The notes under the pieces: generated by a model
The model's input: the letters and a program-made list of their open reading frames with translations, nothing else
Databases searched by the model: none
Told to the model about the DNA's origin: nothing
Source: Sediminibacterium sp.
GTDB lineage: Bacteria; Bacteroidota; Bacteroidia; Chitinophagales; Chitinophagaceae
Reading direction: 5' to 3'
DNA length: 64,000 bases
Assembly (NCBI RefSeq): GCF_019264485.1
Contig: NZ_JAHVAA010000011.1
Span: 1 to 64,000, forward strand
Program-made: the position numbers and the translations under genes
In this document: positions 1-7,885 of the stretch, piece by piece
Position numbering within the stretch: position 1 is the stretch's first letter
Layout: every line of letters starts with the position of its first letter

Positions 1-39
1 ATAACAGAGCCGCTTAGTTTTTCTAAGCGGCTCTGTTAT
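1..39. terminator. Strong bidirectional hairpin terminator
   Basis: A perfect 17-bp stem (1-17 with 23-39) encloses a 5-base T loop. It lies downstream of the leftward ABC exporter gene ending at 85 and probably terminates it. Its inner core, CCGCTTAG / CTAAGCGG, recurs in the hairpin at 3705-3733, so both may be copies of one dispersed terminator type. Confidence 0.8.
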
Positions 40-84
40 TATAAAGTCATCAAAAAACTCCCCCTTCAGGGGGCCGGGGGGAAA

Positions 85-1905
85 CTACCTCACTTCCTGC
101 ATCTCTACCAGCTTCCTGTAAATTCCTCCCCTCATCAGCAATTCATCATGCGTGCCTCTTTCGGCGATTTCTCCTTTCTGGAGAACGATGATTTCATCTG
201 CATTACGGATGGTTGAGAGACGGTGGGCTATGACAATGGATGTTCGCTGCTGCATCATATTATTAATGGCATCCTGAACCAGTCTTTCACTTTCTGTATC
301 GAGAGATGAAGTGGCTTCATCAAGAATTAATATGGGCGGATTTTTGAGAACGGCTCTTGCAATGGTTACCCGCTGGCGCTCACCACCACTCAGTTTACTG
401 CCACGGTCGCCGATATTGGTATCAAAACCATCTTCTTTCCGCAGAATAAAATCATAGGCATTGGCCACCCTTGCAGCCTGTTCAATAGCTGTCTGGTTTA
501 CATTATCAATACCCAATGCAATATTGTTGGCAATGCTGTCATTGAAGAGGATGGGCTCTTGTGTTACAATACCCATCAGGTTCCTGATAGAGTGTAATGT
601 GTATTCTTTTACATTCACACCATCAATCAGTAATTCACCGGCACTCACGTCATGAAAACGCGGAACCAGATCGGCCAATGTGCTTTTCCCAGCTCCCGAA
701 GAACCCACCAGTGCAATGGTTTTCCCTTTTTCAATTGTAAGGTTGATATTTTTCAGGATAACCACATCATCATAAGAAAAAGACACATTCTTAAATTCTA
801 TACATTGCTCAAAACGCTCCAGTGTTTTTGCACCCGGATTATCTGTAACAGTAACAGGTGCACTCAATACTTCCTCAATACGCTGAATAGCGGCACTGCC
901 CCTTTGGGCACTGTAAAATGAACCCGAGAGCGATTTGGCGGGATTAATGATCTGCGTAAAGAAAACGATATAGGTAATAAAACTTTCTGCTTCCAGCCCT
1001 AGATCGCCATCCAGTACCAGTTTGCCGCCAAACCAGAGAATACAGGACAACACCAGAACACCCATGAACTCAGACATAGGAGAGGCGAGGTCTTTTCTGA
1101 AATTCATCCGGTTACGGATATGGTTCAGTGCATTGTTATTGCTGACAAATTTGCTTTGTAATATTTTCTCGGCATTAAAAGCTTTAATCACACGTAAACC
1201 ACCCAGTGTTTCATCTAAAATAGACATGAGTGTTCCAAGTCTTTCCTGAGAAGCGGTTGACTGCTTTTTCAGTGAACGGCTTAAACGGCCAATGATAAAA
1301 CCTGTAAGGGGTAATAATACCAGAAGAAACAGAGAAAGTGCCGGACTGATCAACACAAGAAATACAAGAATGATCAGGATATTTAAGGGGTCACGAATAA
1401 GCCCTTCCAAAGTGCTCATTACGCTCCATTCCACTTCATTGGCATCGTTACTCATTCGGCTGATGATATCTCCTTTGCGTTGTTCGGTAAAATAACCGAT
1501 CGGCAGTTCCAGAATCTTACTGTAAAGATCGGAACGGAGTTTAGTCATTACATAGTTGCGCATGGGGGCCAGTACGCGAAAAGAGAGATAAGTAAAGAGG
1601 TTTTTAAAGAAAATAGAGAGGATGATAATACCACAGATGGCACCTAATGCATAAACATCTCCATGTTTGGCAATTAACTGGCTGATAAAGTACTTGAGGT
1701 AATTTAACATGCCATTAGCGGTAAACTCGAATGCCGGCTGAACGTTTACTAATTTTTCTTTTCCGAATAATAATTGCAGAAAAGGGGCCAGCATAGCCAG
1801 TGAAACCAGTGAGAAAAGGATGGAAAAAAGGTTGAAAAACAGGTATAATACAATGTTTCGCTTCTGGGTGCGCAGGTAAAAAAGTATTCTCGAAAAACGC
1901 TTCAT
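85..1905 (-). CDS. MsbA-like ABC exporter (fused membrane and ATPase domains)
   Basis: Half-size ABC exporter of about 606 residues, expected to homodimerise in the inner membrane and move lipid or another hydrophobic substrate outward; MsbA (lipid A export) is the closest well-known type. Six hydrophobic segments fill roughly residues 20-310. The ATPase domain follows, with Walker A GSSGAGKST near 400-408, signature LSGGERQR near 504-511 and Walker B ILILDEATSSLD just after. I chose the ATG at 1905, starting MKRFSRILF, over an upstream in-frame ATG at 1956 because the 17 extra residues look unconserved and would leave only 14 bases to divergent rbfA. The substrate cannot be read from sequence. 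Confidence 0.9.
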   Translation of the reverse strand: MKRFSRILFYLRTQKRNIVLYLFFNLFSILFSLVSLAMLAPFLQLLFGKEKLVNVQPAFEFTANGMLNYLKYFISQLIAKHGDVYALGAICGIIILSIFFKNLFTYLSFRVLAPMRNYVMTKLRSDLYSKILELPIGYFTEQRKGDIISRMSNDANEVEWSVMSTLEGLIRDPLNILIILVFLVLISPALSLFLLVLLPLTGFIIGRLSRSLKKQSTASQERLGTLMSILDETLGGLRVIKAFNAEKILQSKFVSNNNALNHIRNRMNFRKDLASPMSEFMGVLVLSCILWFGGKLVLDGDLGLEAESFITYIVFFTQIINPAKSLSGSFYSAQRGSAAIQRIEEVLSAPVTVTDNPGAKTLERFEQCIEFKNVSFSYDDVVILKNINLTIEKGKTIALVGSSGAGKSTLADLVPRFHDVSAGELLIDGVNVKEYTLHSIRNLMGIVTQEPILFNDSIANNIALGIDNVNQTAIEQAARVANAYDFILRKEDGFDTNIGDRGSKLSGGERQRVTIARAVLKNPPILILDEATSSLDTESERLVQDAINNMMQQRTSIVIAHRLSTIRNADEIIVLQKGEIAERGTHDELLMRGGIYRKLVEMQEVR

Positions 1906-1970
1906 AATCAGGATAAAATCGGTAAAACACAGCAAAGTAAGTAATTTTACCACCAATTAAAGCGATCAAC

Positions 1971-2342
1971 ATGGAAGAGGGAAAACGTCAGCGGCAAGTA
2001 GCAGGTGCTATTCAGGAAGAAATGAATGATATTTTCAGGAGACTAAACCTGGCCATGATTGATGGTGGTATGGTATCAATCTCATCGGTTAAAGTAACAC
2101 CAGATCTGTTAGAAGCAAGGGTTTACCTGAGTCTTTTTCAGGTAAAGGACCAGAAAGCGGTGATGAAAATTATTGAGAACCGTGCCTGGGAAATAAAGAA
2201 AGAACTGGCCGATAAAATGAAACACCAGCTTCGCCGTATCCCTGTTCTCCATTATTTTCTTGATGATACATTGGATTATGTATTTAAAATGGAGGAGATC
2301 TTTAAAAAAATTAATGAAGAGAAGAAAGACGGAGGGAGTTGA
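1971..2342 (+). CDS. rbfA: Ribosome-binding factor A
   Basis: A 123-residue protein of the RbfA family, a single KH-type domain that binds the 30S subunit and assists late 16S rRNA 5'-end maturation. Family features include the N-terminal helix (KRQRQVAGAIQEEMNDIF), the strand with SSVKVTPDLLEARVYLSLF, and a C-terminal stretch ending HYFLDDTLDYVFKMEEIF. Length is normal. It is divergent from the ABC exporter and is followed, across a palindromic spacer, by the LolC/E-type permease. The last residues are lysine- and glutamate-rich, as is usual. Confidence 0.95.
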   Translation: MEEGKRQRQVAGAIQEEMNDIFRRLNLAMIDGGMVSISSVKVTPDLLEARVYLSLFQVKDQKAVMKIIENRAWEIKKELADKMKHQLRRIPVLHYFLDDTLDYVFKMEEIFKKINEEKKDGGS

Positions 2343-2446
2343 ATAGTGAGTAGTGAGTAGTCAGTAGTGAGTAAAATCAATTCTACAAAACTCACCACTC
2401 ACTATTCACCACTCACTATTCACTACTCACTACTCACCATTCACGA
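2343..2446. repeat. Word-repeat inverted repeat, type A copy 1
   Basis: This rbfA-lolC/E spacer is almost entirely GTGAGTAGTGAGTAG-like words (about 2343-2373), followed after a short loop by their complements, CTCACTATTCACCACTCAC-like (about 2391-2444). The arms can fold into a long imperfect hairpin. The next gene's start codon lies about a dozen bases beyond the right arm. Related elements occur at 4643-4778 and 13609-13676. Confidence 0.75.
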
Positions 2447-2457
2447 AATCCACCACC

Positions 2458-3663
2458 TTGAATTTCCTATTCGCCTGGCGCTATTTCCGTTCCAAGAAAT
2501 CTACAAATGCGATTAATATTATCGCATGGATCAGCGTAACGGCTATTACTGTGGGTTGCGCAGCACTGATCATCATCCTTAGCGTCTTTAATGGTTTTGA
2601 GGAACTGGTAAAAGGATTGTATACCGATTTTTATACCGATATACGCATAGCGCCTGCAACAGGAAAAGTATTGAAATTGGATGCGGCTCAATTGCAAAAA
2701 ATCAAATCAGTAAACGGAATTGGTATTGTTAGTCTCGTAGCAGAAGAAAAAGCACTACTTGTAAACGGACCTTACCAGACAATTGTTTTGGTGAAGGGAG
2801 TAGATGATCAATATGTATTCACGAATAAAATAAATGAACACATAAAACGTGGTAAATTTTCACTCGGAAGTGCTGAAACTCCACAGATTGTATTGGGTTA
2901 CGGTATTGAAAATGCCATTGGAGCCGAAGTGGAACGTTCTCTTTATCCGCTTACCTTATACACACCTAACCGGAAAGCAAAATTCAATTCACTGGATGGA
3001 TTAAGTGTAAATAATATTACGGCATCAGGCACATTCCAGGTACAACAGGAATTTGATAATAAATATGCATTTACCAATCTGGCTTTCTTCAGGTATATGC
3101 TGAATATGGATGCCGATGAATACAGTGCAGTAGAAATAAAAGTAAAAGAGGATGAAAACAAAATAAGGCAACAGCTTCAGGAAATGCTCGGAAACAACTA
3201 TCTCGTTCAAACCCGCTATGAACAAAATAAAAGTCTGTATGCAGTGATGCAGTTGGAGAAATGGGTTATCTATGCCATCCTTTCACTCATTCTCGTGGTA
3301 GCTGCTTTTAATATGATTGGGGCATTAACAATGCTGGTCCTTGAAAAACAAAAAGATATTGCCGTATTACAAGCCATGGGTGCTTCACAGAAAAGAATAC
3401 AAGCTATTTTTCTGACGGAAGGGTTACTGCTGGCGGGTGTTGGTGCTGTACTGGGAATGTTACTTGCCACCCTCATTTGCTGGATACAGATACTGTTTAA
3501 ACCTATAAAACTTGCCGGTGATACTTTCATTGTAAAAGCCTATCCGGTAAAACTGCTGCCTGCAGATTATTTACTGGTACTGGTAACCGTAACAGCCATC
3601 GGTTTTATTGCAGCCTGGATTCCTTCCAGAAAAGCCAGCAGGCAGGAGCTAGGGTTGAAGTAG
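2458..3663 (+). CDS. LolC/LolE-family lipoprotein-releasing permease
   Basis: Inner-membrane permease of the FtsX/MacB class (401 residues) that, with a LolD ATPase, releases lipoproteins for outer-membrane sorting. An N-terminal transmembrane helix (about 20-45, ISVTAITVGCAALIIILSVFNGFEE) precedes a large periplasmic domain. Three C-terminal helices (about 270-395) include the FtsX-like stretch LVLEKQKDIAVLQAMGAS and end near WIPSRKASRQE. The only sensible start is TTG at 2458, reading MNFLFAWRYFRSKKS as in family members, just beyond a palindromic repeat. No LolD-type ATPase gene is adjacent. One LolC/E-like gene is usual for Bacteroidota. Confidence 0.88.
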   Translation: MNFLFAWRYFRSKKSTNAINIIAWISVTAITVGCAALIIILSVFNGFEELVKGLYTDFYTDIRIAPATGKVLKLDAAQLQKIKSVNGIGIVSLVAEEKALLVNGPYQTIVLVKGVDDQYVFTNKINEHIKRGKFSLGSAETPQIVLGYGIENAIGAEVERSLYPLTLYTPNRKAKFNSLDGLSVNNITASGTFQVQQEFDNKYAFTNLAFFRYMLNMDADEYSAVEIKVKEDENKIRQQLQEMLGNNYLVQTRYEQNKSLYAVMQLEKWVIYAILSLILVVAAFNMIGALTMLVLEKQKDIAVLQAMGASQKRIQAIFLTEGLLLAGVGAVLGMLLATLICWIQILFKPIKLAGDTFIVKAYPVKLLPADYLLVLVTVTAIGFIAAWIPSRKASRQELGLK

Positions 3664-3704
3664 GAAATTCAAAAATAAAAAGTAAAAAGATGTTGCATAC
3701 AAAA

Positions 3705-3733
3705 GAAGCCGCTTAGTTTTCCTAAGCGGCTTC
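3705..3733. terminator. Bidirectional terminator between convergent genes
   Basis: A perfect 12-bp stem (3705-3716 with 3722-3733) and a 5-base loop, flanked by A-rich and T-rich sequence, sit between the convergent permease and transketolase genes. The core CCGCTTAG-TTTTC-CTAAGCGG nearly matches the hairpin at 1-39. Confidence 0.8.
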
Positions 3734-3767
3734 CGATTTTTACGATATTTTTTGAATTTTACTTCTC

Positions 3768-4610
3768 TCAATAGTCCCCCAAAGTCTCAGGCAACTGCGC
3801 CAGTGCCTTGGCTAACTGCTCATCGCTTGGAGCAATACCATGCCATTCGTGACTACCTTCCATGAAATCAACACCCTTGCCCATGGCTGTTTTCATCATG
3901 ATACAAATGGGTTTACCCTGACCGGTCATTGATTTGGCCTTATCCAATACTGCCACTACATCATCCATATCATTTCCATTCATGTCAAGTACAGTCCAGT
4001 TAAATGCTCTGAATTTATCATGGAGGCTGTCAAGTGCCATTACCTTGCTGGTAGGGCCATCAATCTGCTGACCGTTCCAGTCAACAGTAGCAATCAGGTT
4101 ATCAACCTTATGGTGTGCAGCAAACATTACGGCTTCCCATATCTGGCCTTCCTGTAATTCACCATCGCCATGTAACGAGAAAACCAGGTGAGGGTCTTTA
4201 TTAAATTTTTTGGTTAAAGCGGCACCAATAGCAACACTCATACCCTGACCCAATGAACCACTGGCAATACGAATGCCGGGTAAATCTTCATGTGTGGTAG
4301 GGTGCCCCTGTAAACGGGTATTCAGTTTACGAAAACTGGCCAGTTCCTTGGCATCAAAATAACCGGAACGCGACAATACCGAATAATACACGGGTGAAAT
4401 ATGGCCATTAGAGAGAAAGAACAGGTCTTCACCTACACCATCCATTTTAAACTGGCGGTCATGTTTCATGGTATGAAAAAACAGGGCTGTCAGAAAATCG
4501 GTACAACCCAACGAGCCGCCGGGGTGTCCACTCTGTACACCATGTACCATTCTTACGATGTCGCGCCTTACCTGTGAGGCCGCTGATTGCAATTCCTGAA
4601 TGCTTGCCAT
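3768..4610 (-). CDS. Transketolase, N-terminal (TPP-binding) subunit
   Basis: A 280-residue protein equal to the pyrophosphate-binding half of transketolase, which transfers two-carbon ketol units between sugar phosphates in the non-oxidative pentose phosphate pathway. Visible are HPGGSLGCTDFLTALF, the substrate-channel SNGHISPVYYSVL, and the TPP/Mg motif GDGELQEGQIWEA ending in DWNGQQIDG. It stops where split transketolases end, so it looks like a natural subunit and not a truncation. The C-terminal partner is usually next door, but here the neighbours are lolC/E and frr, so the other half must lie outside the window. Confidence 0.92.
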   Translation of the reverse strand: MASIQELQSAASQVRRDIVRMVHGVQSGHPGGSLGCTDFLTALFFHTMKHDRQFKMDGVGEDLFFLSNGHISPVYYSVLSRSGYFDAKELASFRKLNTRLQGHPTTHEDLPGIRIASGSLGQGMSVAIGAALTKKFNKDPHLVFSLHGDGELQEGQIWEAVMFAAHHKVDNLIATVDWNGQQIDGPTSKVMALDSLHDKFRAFNWTVLDMNGNDMDDVVAVLDKAKSMTGQGKPICIMMKTAMGKGVDFMEGSHEWHGIAPSDEQLAKALAQLPETLGDY

Positions 4611-4642
4611 ATTTCGGTTTTAAAAGTGCTGCGAAGATAAAG

Positions 4643-4778
4643 GGGAATAGTGAATAGTCAATGGTCAATAGTCCATAGGTAATTGCAATAGCCCCTTTGG
4701 TTGCCCAATTTTATTTTTCAGCACATTTCTCTTGTACAGACTATCGACCATGGACCATTAGCCATTGGCTATTCCCCC
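4643..4778. repeat. Word-repeat inverted repeat, type A copy 2
   Basis: The left arm (4643-4678) is made of words such as TAGTGAATAGTCAATGG. The right arm (about 4738-4778) is the degenerate complement (GACCATGGACCATTAGCC). About 60 bases of unrelated sequence lie between. It fills most of the gap between the divergent transketolase and frr genes, and its right arm contains the -33 element proposed for frr. Confidence 0.65.
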
Positions 4779-4794
4779 CAATTCATTAGTTTTG
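4764..4794 (+). promoter_or_regulatory. Candidate frr promoter
   Basis: ATTG (4764-4767), 19 bases, then TAGTTTTG (4787-4794) fits the Bacteroidota vegetative promoter TTTG-N19-21-TAnnTTTG with one mismatch. A transcript would start near 4798-4801 and leave a leader under 20 bases before frr. Confidence 0.55.
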
Positions 4795-4813
4795 CCCCAC
4801 TTAAATTTGCAAT

Positions 4814-5377
4814 ATGTCAGAAGACCTGGATTTAATATTAGCCGATACAGAAGACAGTATGGGCAAAGCCATCAATCACTTGGAGACTGAGCTCACCAAG
4901 ATCAGGGCCGGTAAAGCCAACCCGTCTATGCTGGATGGTATTGCGGTGGATTATTATGGTTCTCCCACACCTGTTAACCAGGTGGCCAATATCAGCGTAC
5001 TCGATGTTCGTACCATCAGTATACAACCCTGGGAGAAAAATATGCTCGCAGCCATTGAACGGGCCATTATGGCGGCCAATATTGGTATTACGCCACAGAA
5101 CGATGGGGTACAGCTACGCCTCTTCCTGCCACCACTTACAGAAGAAAGAAGAAAGGAACTGGTAAAAAAAGCGGCAGGTGAAGGAGAACATTCCAAAGTA
5201 GCTATTCGTAATATCCGTCGTGATGCTATAGAACAGGTAAAAAAATTACAGAAAGATGGTCTGAGCGAAGACGCAGCCAAAGACGCAGAAAAAAATATAC
5301 AGGATATCACCGATAAATTTATTTCACTGGTAGATAAACACCTGGCTGCGAAAGAAAAAGAGATGATGGCGGTGTAG
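4814..5377 (+). CDS. frr: Ribosome recycling factor
   Basis: A 187-residue ribosome recycling factor, which with EF-G splits post-termination ribosomes. The family pattern is complete: N-terminal helix with TELTKIRAGKANPSMLDGI, domain II strands including YYGSPTPVNQVANISV and ISIQPWEKNMLAAIERAI, then the helical bundle with LPPLTEERRKELVKKA and VAIRNIRRDAIEQVKKL. Length is typical. It appears monocistronic, with its own promoter and a terminator hairpin 65 bases downstream. Confidence 0.97.
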   Translation: MSEDLDLILADTEDSMGKAINHLETELTKIRAGKANPSMLDGIAVDYYGSPTPVNQVANISVLDVRTISIQPWEKNMLAAIERAIMAANIGITPQNDGVQLRLFLPPLTEERRKELVKKAAGEGEHSKVAIRNIRRDAIEQVKKLQKDGLSEDAAKDAEKNIQDITDKFISLVDKHLAAKEKEMMAV

Positions 5378-5379
5378 GA

Positions 5380-5508
5380 AATGTCTGATGGCAGATGGCT
5401 GATGTCGGATATAGATTAACAGAGACAAGACTTTATACGTTTAAGGTTGCATGTTTAGCTGCAACCTTTTTTTATAATATCTTACTTCAGACATCCTACA
5501 TCAGCTAT
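5380..5508. repeat. Word-repeat inverted repeat, type B, enclosing a terminator
   Basis: GTCTGATGGCAGATGGCTGATG-like words (5380-5413) are matched by CAGACATCCTACATCAGC (about 5488-5505). Between them lies the frr terminator. Same architecture as the other word-repeat elements but with a different word. Confidence 0.55.
5443..5473 (+). terminator. frr terminator
   Basis: A 9-bp stem, AAGGTTGCA (5443-5451) with TGCAACCTT (5460-5468), and an 8-base loop are followed directly by a T run. This is a classic intrinsic terminator for frr. Confidence 0.85.
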
Positions 5509-6373
5509 TTTTTTTATTCACGAGGTACACCCCGCAAAGTATAACCCCCAGACAGCCAATTTGCAGTAGGGTGATTTTTTCTCCGTCCAGTAATCCCCAG
5601 AAAACAGCTATAAATGGAATGCCATACGTAACCATGGAAGCAAACAAGGTGCCTGCTCTTTTTACCAGCATATAAAAAATAATGGAAGCAAAGGCAGTGC
5701 CCAATACACCCAATATAAACGAAGCACTGGTAGCTTTTAATACCGAAGTATTTGTTAGTTCAAGTTCAAGGTAGCCGGTGAAATATAATATAATGGCGGA
5801 AGGAATAATAAGAAATACAAATGCCAGTGATGCGATGTTGAGCGAACCCACTTCTTTCATATATCGCCCCACCATATTTACATTGATCCCATAACAAAGA
5901 GTGGCCAATAGTACAAGTCCGGCATAAGAAAGATTATTAAAACTTACTTCTTTACCAGATAACATCAACAGACATAATCCGATAAAACCAATAATCACAC
6001 CCAGTATTTTGGTGCTGTTGGCTTTTAGCTGGAAAAAAGAAATACCCACCAGAATGGTAAACATGGGTGTTAGCGCATTGAGAATACCTGCCAGTGAACT
6101 GTCGATCTCTGTTTCTGCAATACAGAATAAATAAGCAGGGAAAAAATTACCCAATAAACCGGAAAGAATCACCAGCAACCATTTGTTCTGTGGTATCTGT
6201 TTGAGTGCTTTGAGTGCAAAAGGCGTAAGGATAAGTCCGGCGCTCAGAATACGGATTGATGCAACCTGGTAGGGTGTCAGCACATGCATGCCTTCTTTCA
6301 TGAGTATGAAAGAACTGCCCCAGATGATGGATAATAGAATAAATATGCCCCAGTTAATGATTTTATCTCTCAC
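5501..6373 (-). CDS. EamA-family (DMT superfamily) transporter
   Basis: A 290-residue inner-membrane protein with about ten hydrophobic helices arranged as two EamA repeats. The first begins IFILLSIIWGSSFILMKEG, the second around LSYAGLVLLATLCYGINVNMVGRYM. Members export amino acids, metabolites or drugs, and the substrate cannot be told here. The start at 6373 gives the usual short cytoplasmic N-terminus directly before helix 1. The 3' end overlaps the right arm of the type B repeat. It is divergent from ppk2 across a type E palindrome. Confidence 0.88.
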   Translation of the reverse strand: MRDKIINWGIFILLSIIWGSSFILMKEGMHVLTPYQVASIRILSAGLILTPFALKALKQIPQNKWLLVILSGLLGNFFPAYLFCIAETEIDSSLAGILNALTPMFTILVGISFFQLKANSTKILGVIIGFIGLCLLMLSGKEVSFNNLSYAGLVLLATLCYGINVNMVGRYMKEVGSLNIASLAFVFLIIPSAIILYFTGYLELELTNTSVLKATSASFILGVLGTAFASIIFYMLVKRAGTLFASMVTYGIPFIAVFWGLLDGEKITLLQIGCLGVILCGVYLVNKKNS

Positions 6374-6409
6374 AGTTTGGTTTTTGTAAAGGTGAGGTTT
6401 TGGAATGAG

Positions 6410-6467
6410 TTATTAGTCACAGATTCACATATTTAAGCAGATTAATCTGTGAATCTGTGGCTAATAA
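6410..6467. repeat. Inverted repeat with CACAGATTCACA words, type E copy 1
   Basis: Two 20-base arms (6410-6429 and 6448-6467) are reverse complements with one mismatch and carry CACAGATTCACA / TGTGAATCTGTG. The same words form the palindrome at 9608-9653. A possible upstream GTG start for ppk2 falls inside the right arm. Confidence 0.8.
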
Positions 6468-6498
6468 AACTAACTTTAAGAGACCAACAGACTTTCAA

Positions 6499-7239
6499 AT
6501 GATACAACTTAATAAAATCAGTACCCGCGCCCCCAGGAACTTCAATAAGGAAAAAACAAAAGTGAAGACAGCAAAACTGGTTGCAGAACTGGATGAACTG
6601 CAAAACCTTTTATTCGCAGAAGGGAAACATTCGGTGTTAATAGTAATACAGGGTATGGATGCCAGTGGTAAAGATGGAGCCATCAGGAATGTTTTTGGTA
6701 ACATGAACCCACAAGGGGTTAGTGTAACCTCATTCAAGGCCCCTACGGCATTGGAACTGTCGCACGATTTTCTCTGGCGTATTCATCAGCATACACCTGC
6801 AAAAGGAATGATACAGGTATTCAACCGATCGCATTATGAAGATATACTGGTAACACGTGTACATAAATGGTGTACCGATCAGCAGGCAAAAGAAAGAATG
6901 CGGGCCATCAACGATTTTGAATGGTTGCTTACCAAACATAATCATACACATATACTCAAGTTTTACCTGCATATTTCACCCGAAGAACAAAAACAAAGAC
7001 TCACAGAAAGAATTCATGATCCAAAGAAACAATGGAAATACAACGAGAAAGATTTTGCAGAAGCTAAACTCTGGAAAGAATATATGCGGATGTATGAAGA
7101 CTGTTTTAATCATTGCAATAAAGTGCCCTGGATTATTACACCCTCAGACCAGAACTGGTATAAGGAATATGTAATGGCAGAAGCATTACACAGTCTGCTA
7201 AAAGGCTTGAATATGCAATATCCCGGGCTGAAGAAATAA
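6499..7239 (+). CDS. Polyphosphate kinase 2 family protein
   Basis: PPK2 enzymes use polyphosphate to phosphorylate nucleotides (AMP, ADP or GDP). Key features are Walker A GMDASGKDG, the lid and catalytic region with FKAPTALELSHDFLWR, and Walker B-like FNRSHYEDILVTRVH, then WKYNEKDFAEAKLW. I start at the ATG at 6499 (MIQLNKISTRAP), giving 246 residues as in single-domain PPK2s. An in-frame GTG at 6457 would add 14 residues encoded by a palindromic repeat and seems unlikely. The substrate class (AMP or ADP) cannot be assigned. mscL follows 58 bases later in the same direction. Confidence 0.88.
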   Translation: MIQLNKISTRAPRNFNKEKTKVKTAKLVAELDELQNLLFAEGKHSVLIVIQGMDASGKDGAIRNVFGNMNPQGVSVTSFKAPTALELSHDFLWRIHQHTPAKGMIQVFNRSHYEDILVTRVHKWCTDQQAKERMRAINDFEWLLTKHNHTHILKFYLHISPEEQKQRLTERIHDPKKQWKYNEKDFAEAKLWKEYMRMYEDCFNHCNKVPWIITPSDQNWYKEYVMAEALHSLLKGLNMQYPGLKK

Positions 7240-7297
7240 CAGTTTTCTTTTTCAACTTAAATTAATTATTTTCATTACTCACCAAACCAATACCATT

Positions 7298-7729
7298 ATG
7301 GGAATGCTCAAAGAATTCAAAGAGTTCGCCATGCGTGGCAATCTGGTAGACATTGCTGTGGCTTTTGTGATGGGTGCCTCTTTCGGAAAAATTGTAACCT
7401 CTTTTGTCGATGGCGTAGTAATGCCTGTGGTAGGTATGCTGACAGGCGGAGTTGATTTTAATGATAAAGTGCTGGTGCTGAAAGATGCTGTAGCCGAGGT
7501 AAAAGATGCCAGTGGAGCAGTGATTACCAAGGCGGCAGAAGAGGTATCTATTAAATATGGAAGTTTTATTACCAACGTACTCGACTTTATTATTGTGGCT
7601 TTCGTGGTATTTCTGGTCATCAAGGGTATCAATAAAATGAAGGCCCCACCGGAAGCCGCTGCGCCGGCCGGACCCTCTGAAAGTGAGAAATTACTGGCGG
7701 AAATCAGGGATTCGTTGAAGAAAGTGTAG
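7298..7729 (+). CDS. mscL: Large-conductance mechanosensitive channel
   Basis: A 143-residue MscL. The N-terminal amphipathic helix (MLKEFKEFAMRGN) leads into pore helix TM1 (LVDIAVAFVMGASFGKIVTSFVDGV), a periplasmic loop rich in charged residues, TM2 (about 90-112, FITNVLDFIIVAFVVFLVIKG) and a cytoplasmic C-terminal helix ending SEKLLAEIRDSLKKV. The pentameric channel vents solutes during hypo-osmotic shock. Length and layout are normal. It ends just before a type C word-repeat palindrome. Confidence 0.96.
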   Translation: MGMLKEFKEFAMRGNLVDIAVAFVMGASFGKIVTSFVDGVVMPVVGMLTGGVDFNDKVLVLKDAVAEVKDASGAVITKAAEEVSIKYGSFITNVLDFIIVAFVVFLVIKGINKMKAPPEAAAPAGPSESEKLLAEIRDSLKKV

Positions 7730-7732
7730 GAG

Positions 7733-7806
7733 GAAGTCCGAAAGTCGGAAAGTCAGAAAGTCCGGAAGAAGATGCTGCGGACTTTCTGACTTTCCGACTT
7801 TCGGTC
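7733..7806. repeat. Word-repeat inverted repeat, type C copy 1
   Basis: The left arm (7733-7768) is built of AAGTCCGAAAGTCGGAAAGTC-type words and the right arm (7777-7806) of GGACTTTCTGACTTTCCGAC-type complements, with a loop of under 10 bases. It follows mscL directly. The same words form a larger copy at 37048-37238. Confidence 0.8.
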
Positions 7807-7827
7807 TCCAAAGTGGATAAATAATGG

Positions 7828-7864
7828 CCCCTTCGGGTACAAATAAGCCCCGAAGGGGTTTTCT
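7828..7864 (+). terminator. Terminator downstream of mscL
   Basis: A perfect 10-bp stem, CCCCTTCGGG (7828-7837) with CCCGAAGGGG (7849-7858), is followed by TTTTCTTT. It ends immediately before the scpA start region. Confidence 0.85.
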
Positions 7865-7885
7865 TTGCAGCTAAAGTATGAACCA

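Noticed and set aside
1906..1956. 17-residue N-terminal extension of the ABC exporter
   Set aside because: It would overlap the short divergent promoter region with rbfA and shows no conserved sequence; the ATG at 1905 fits better.
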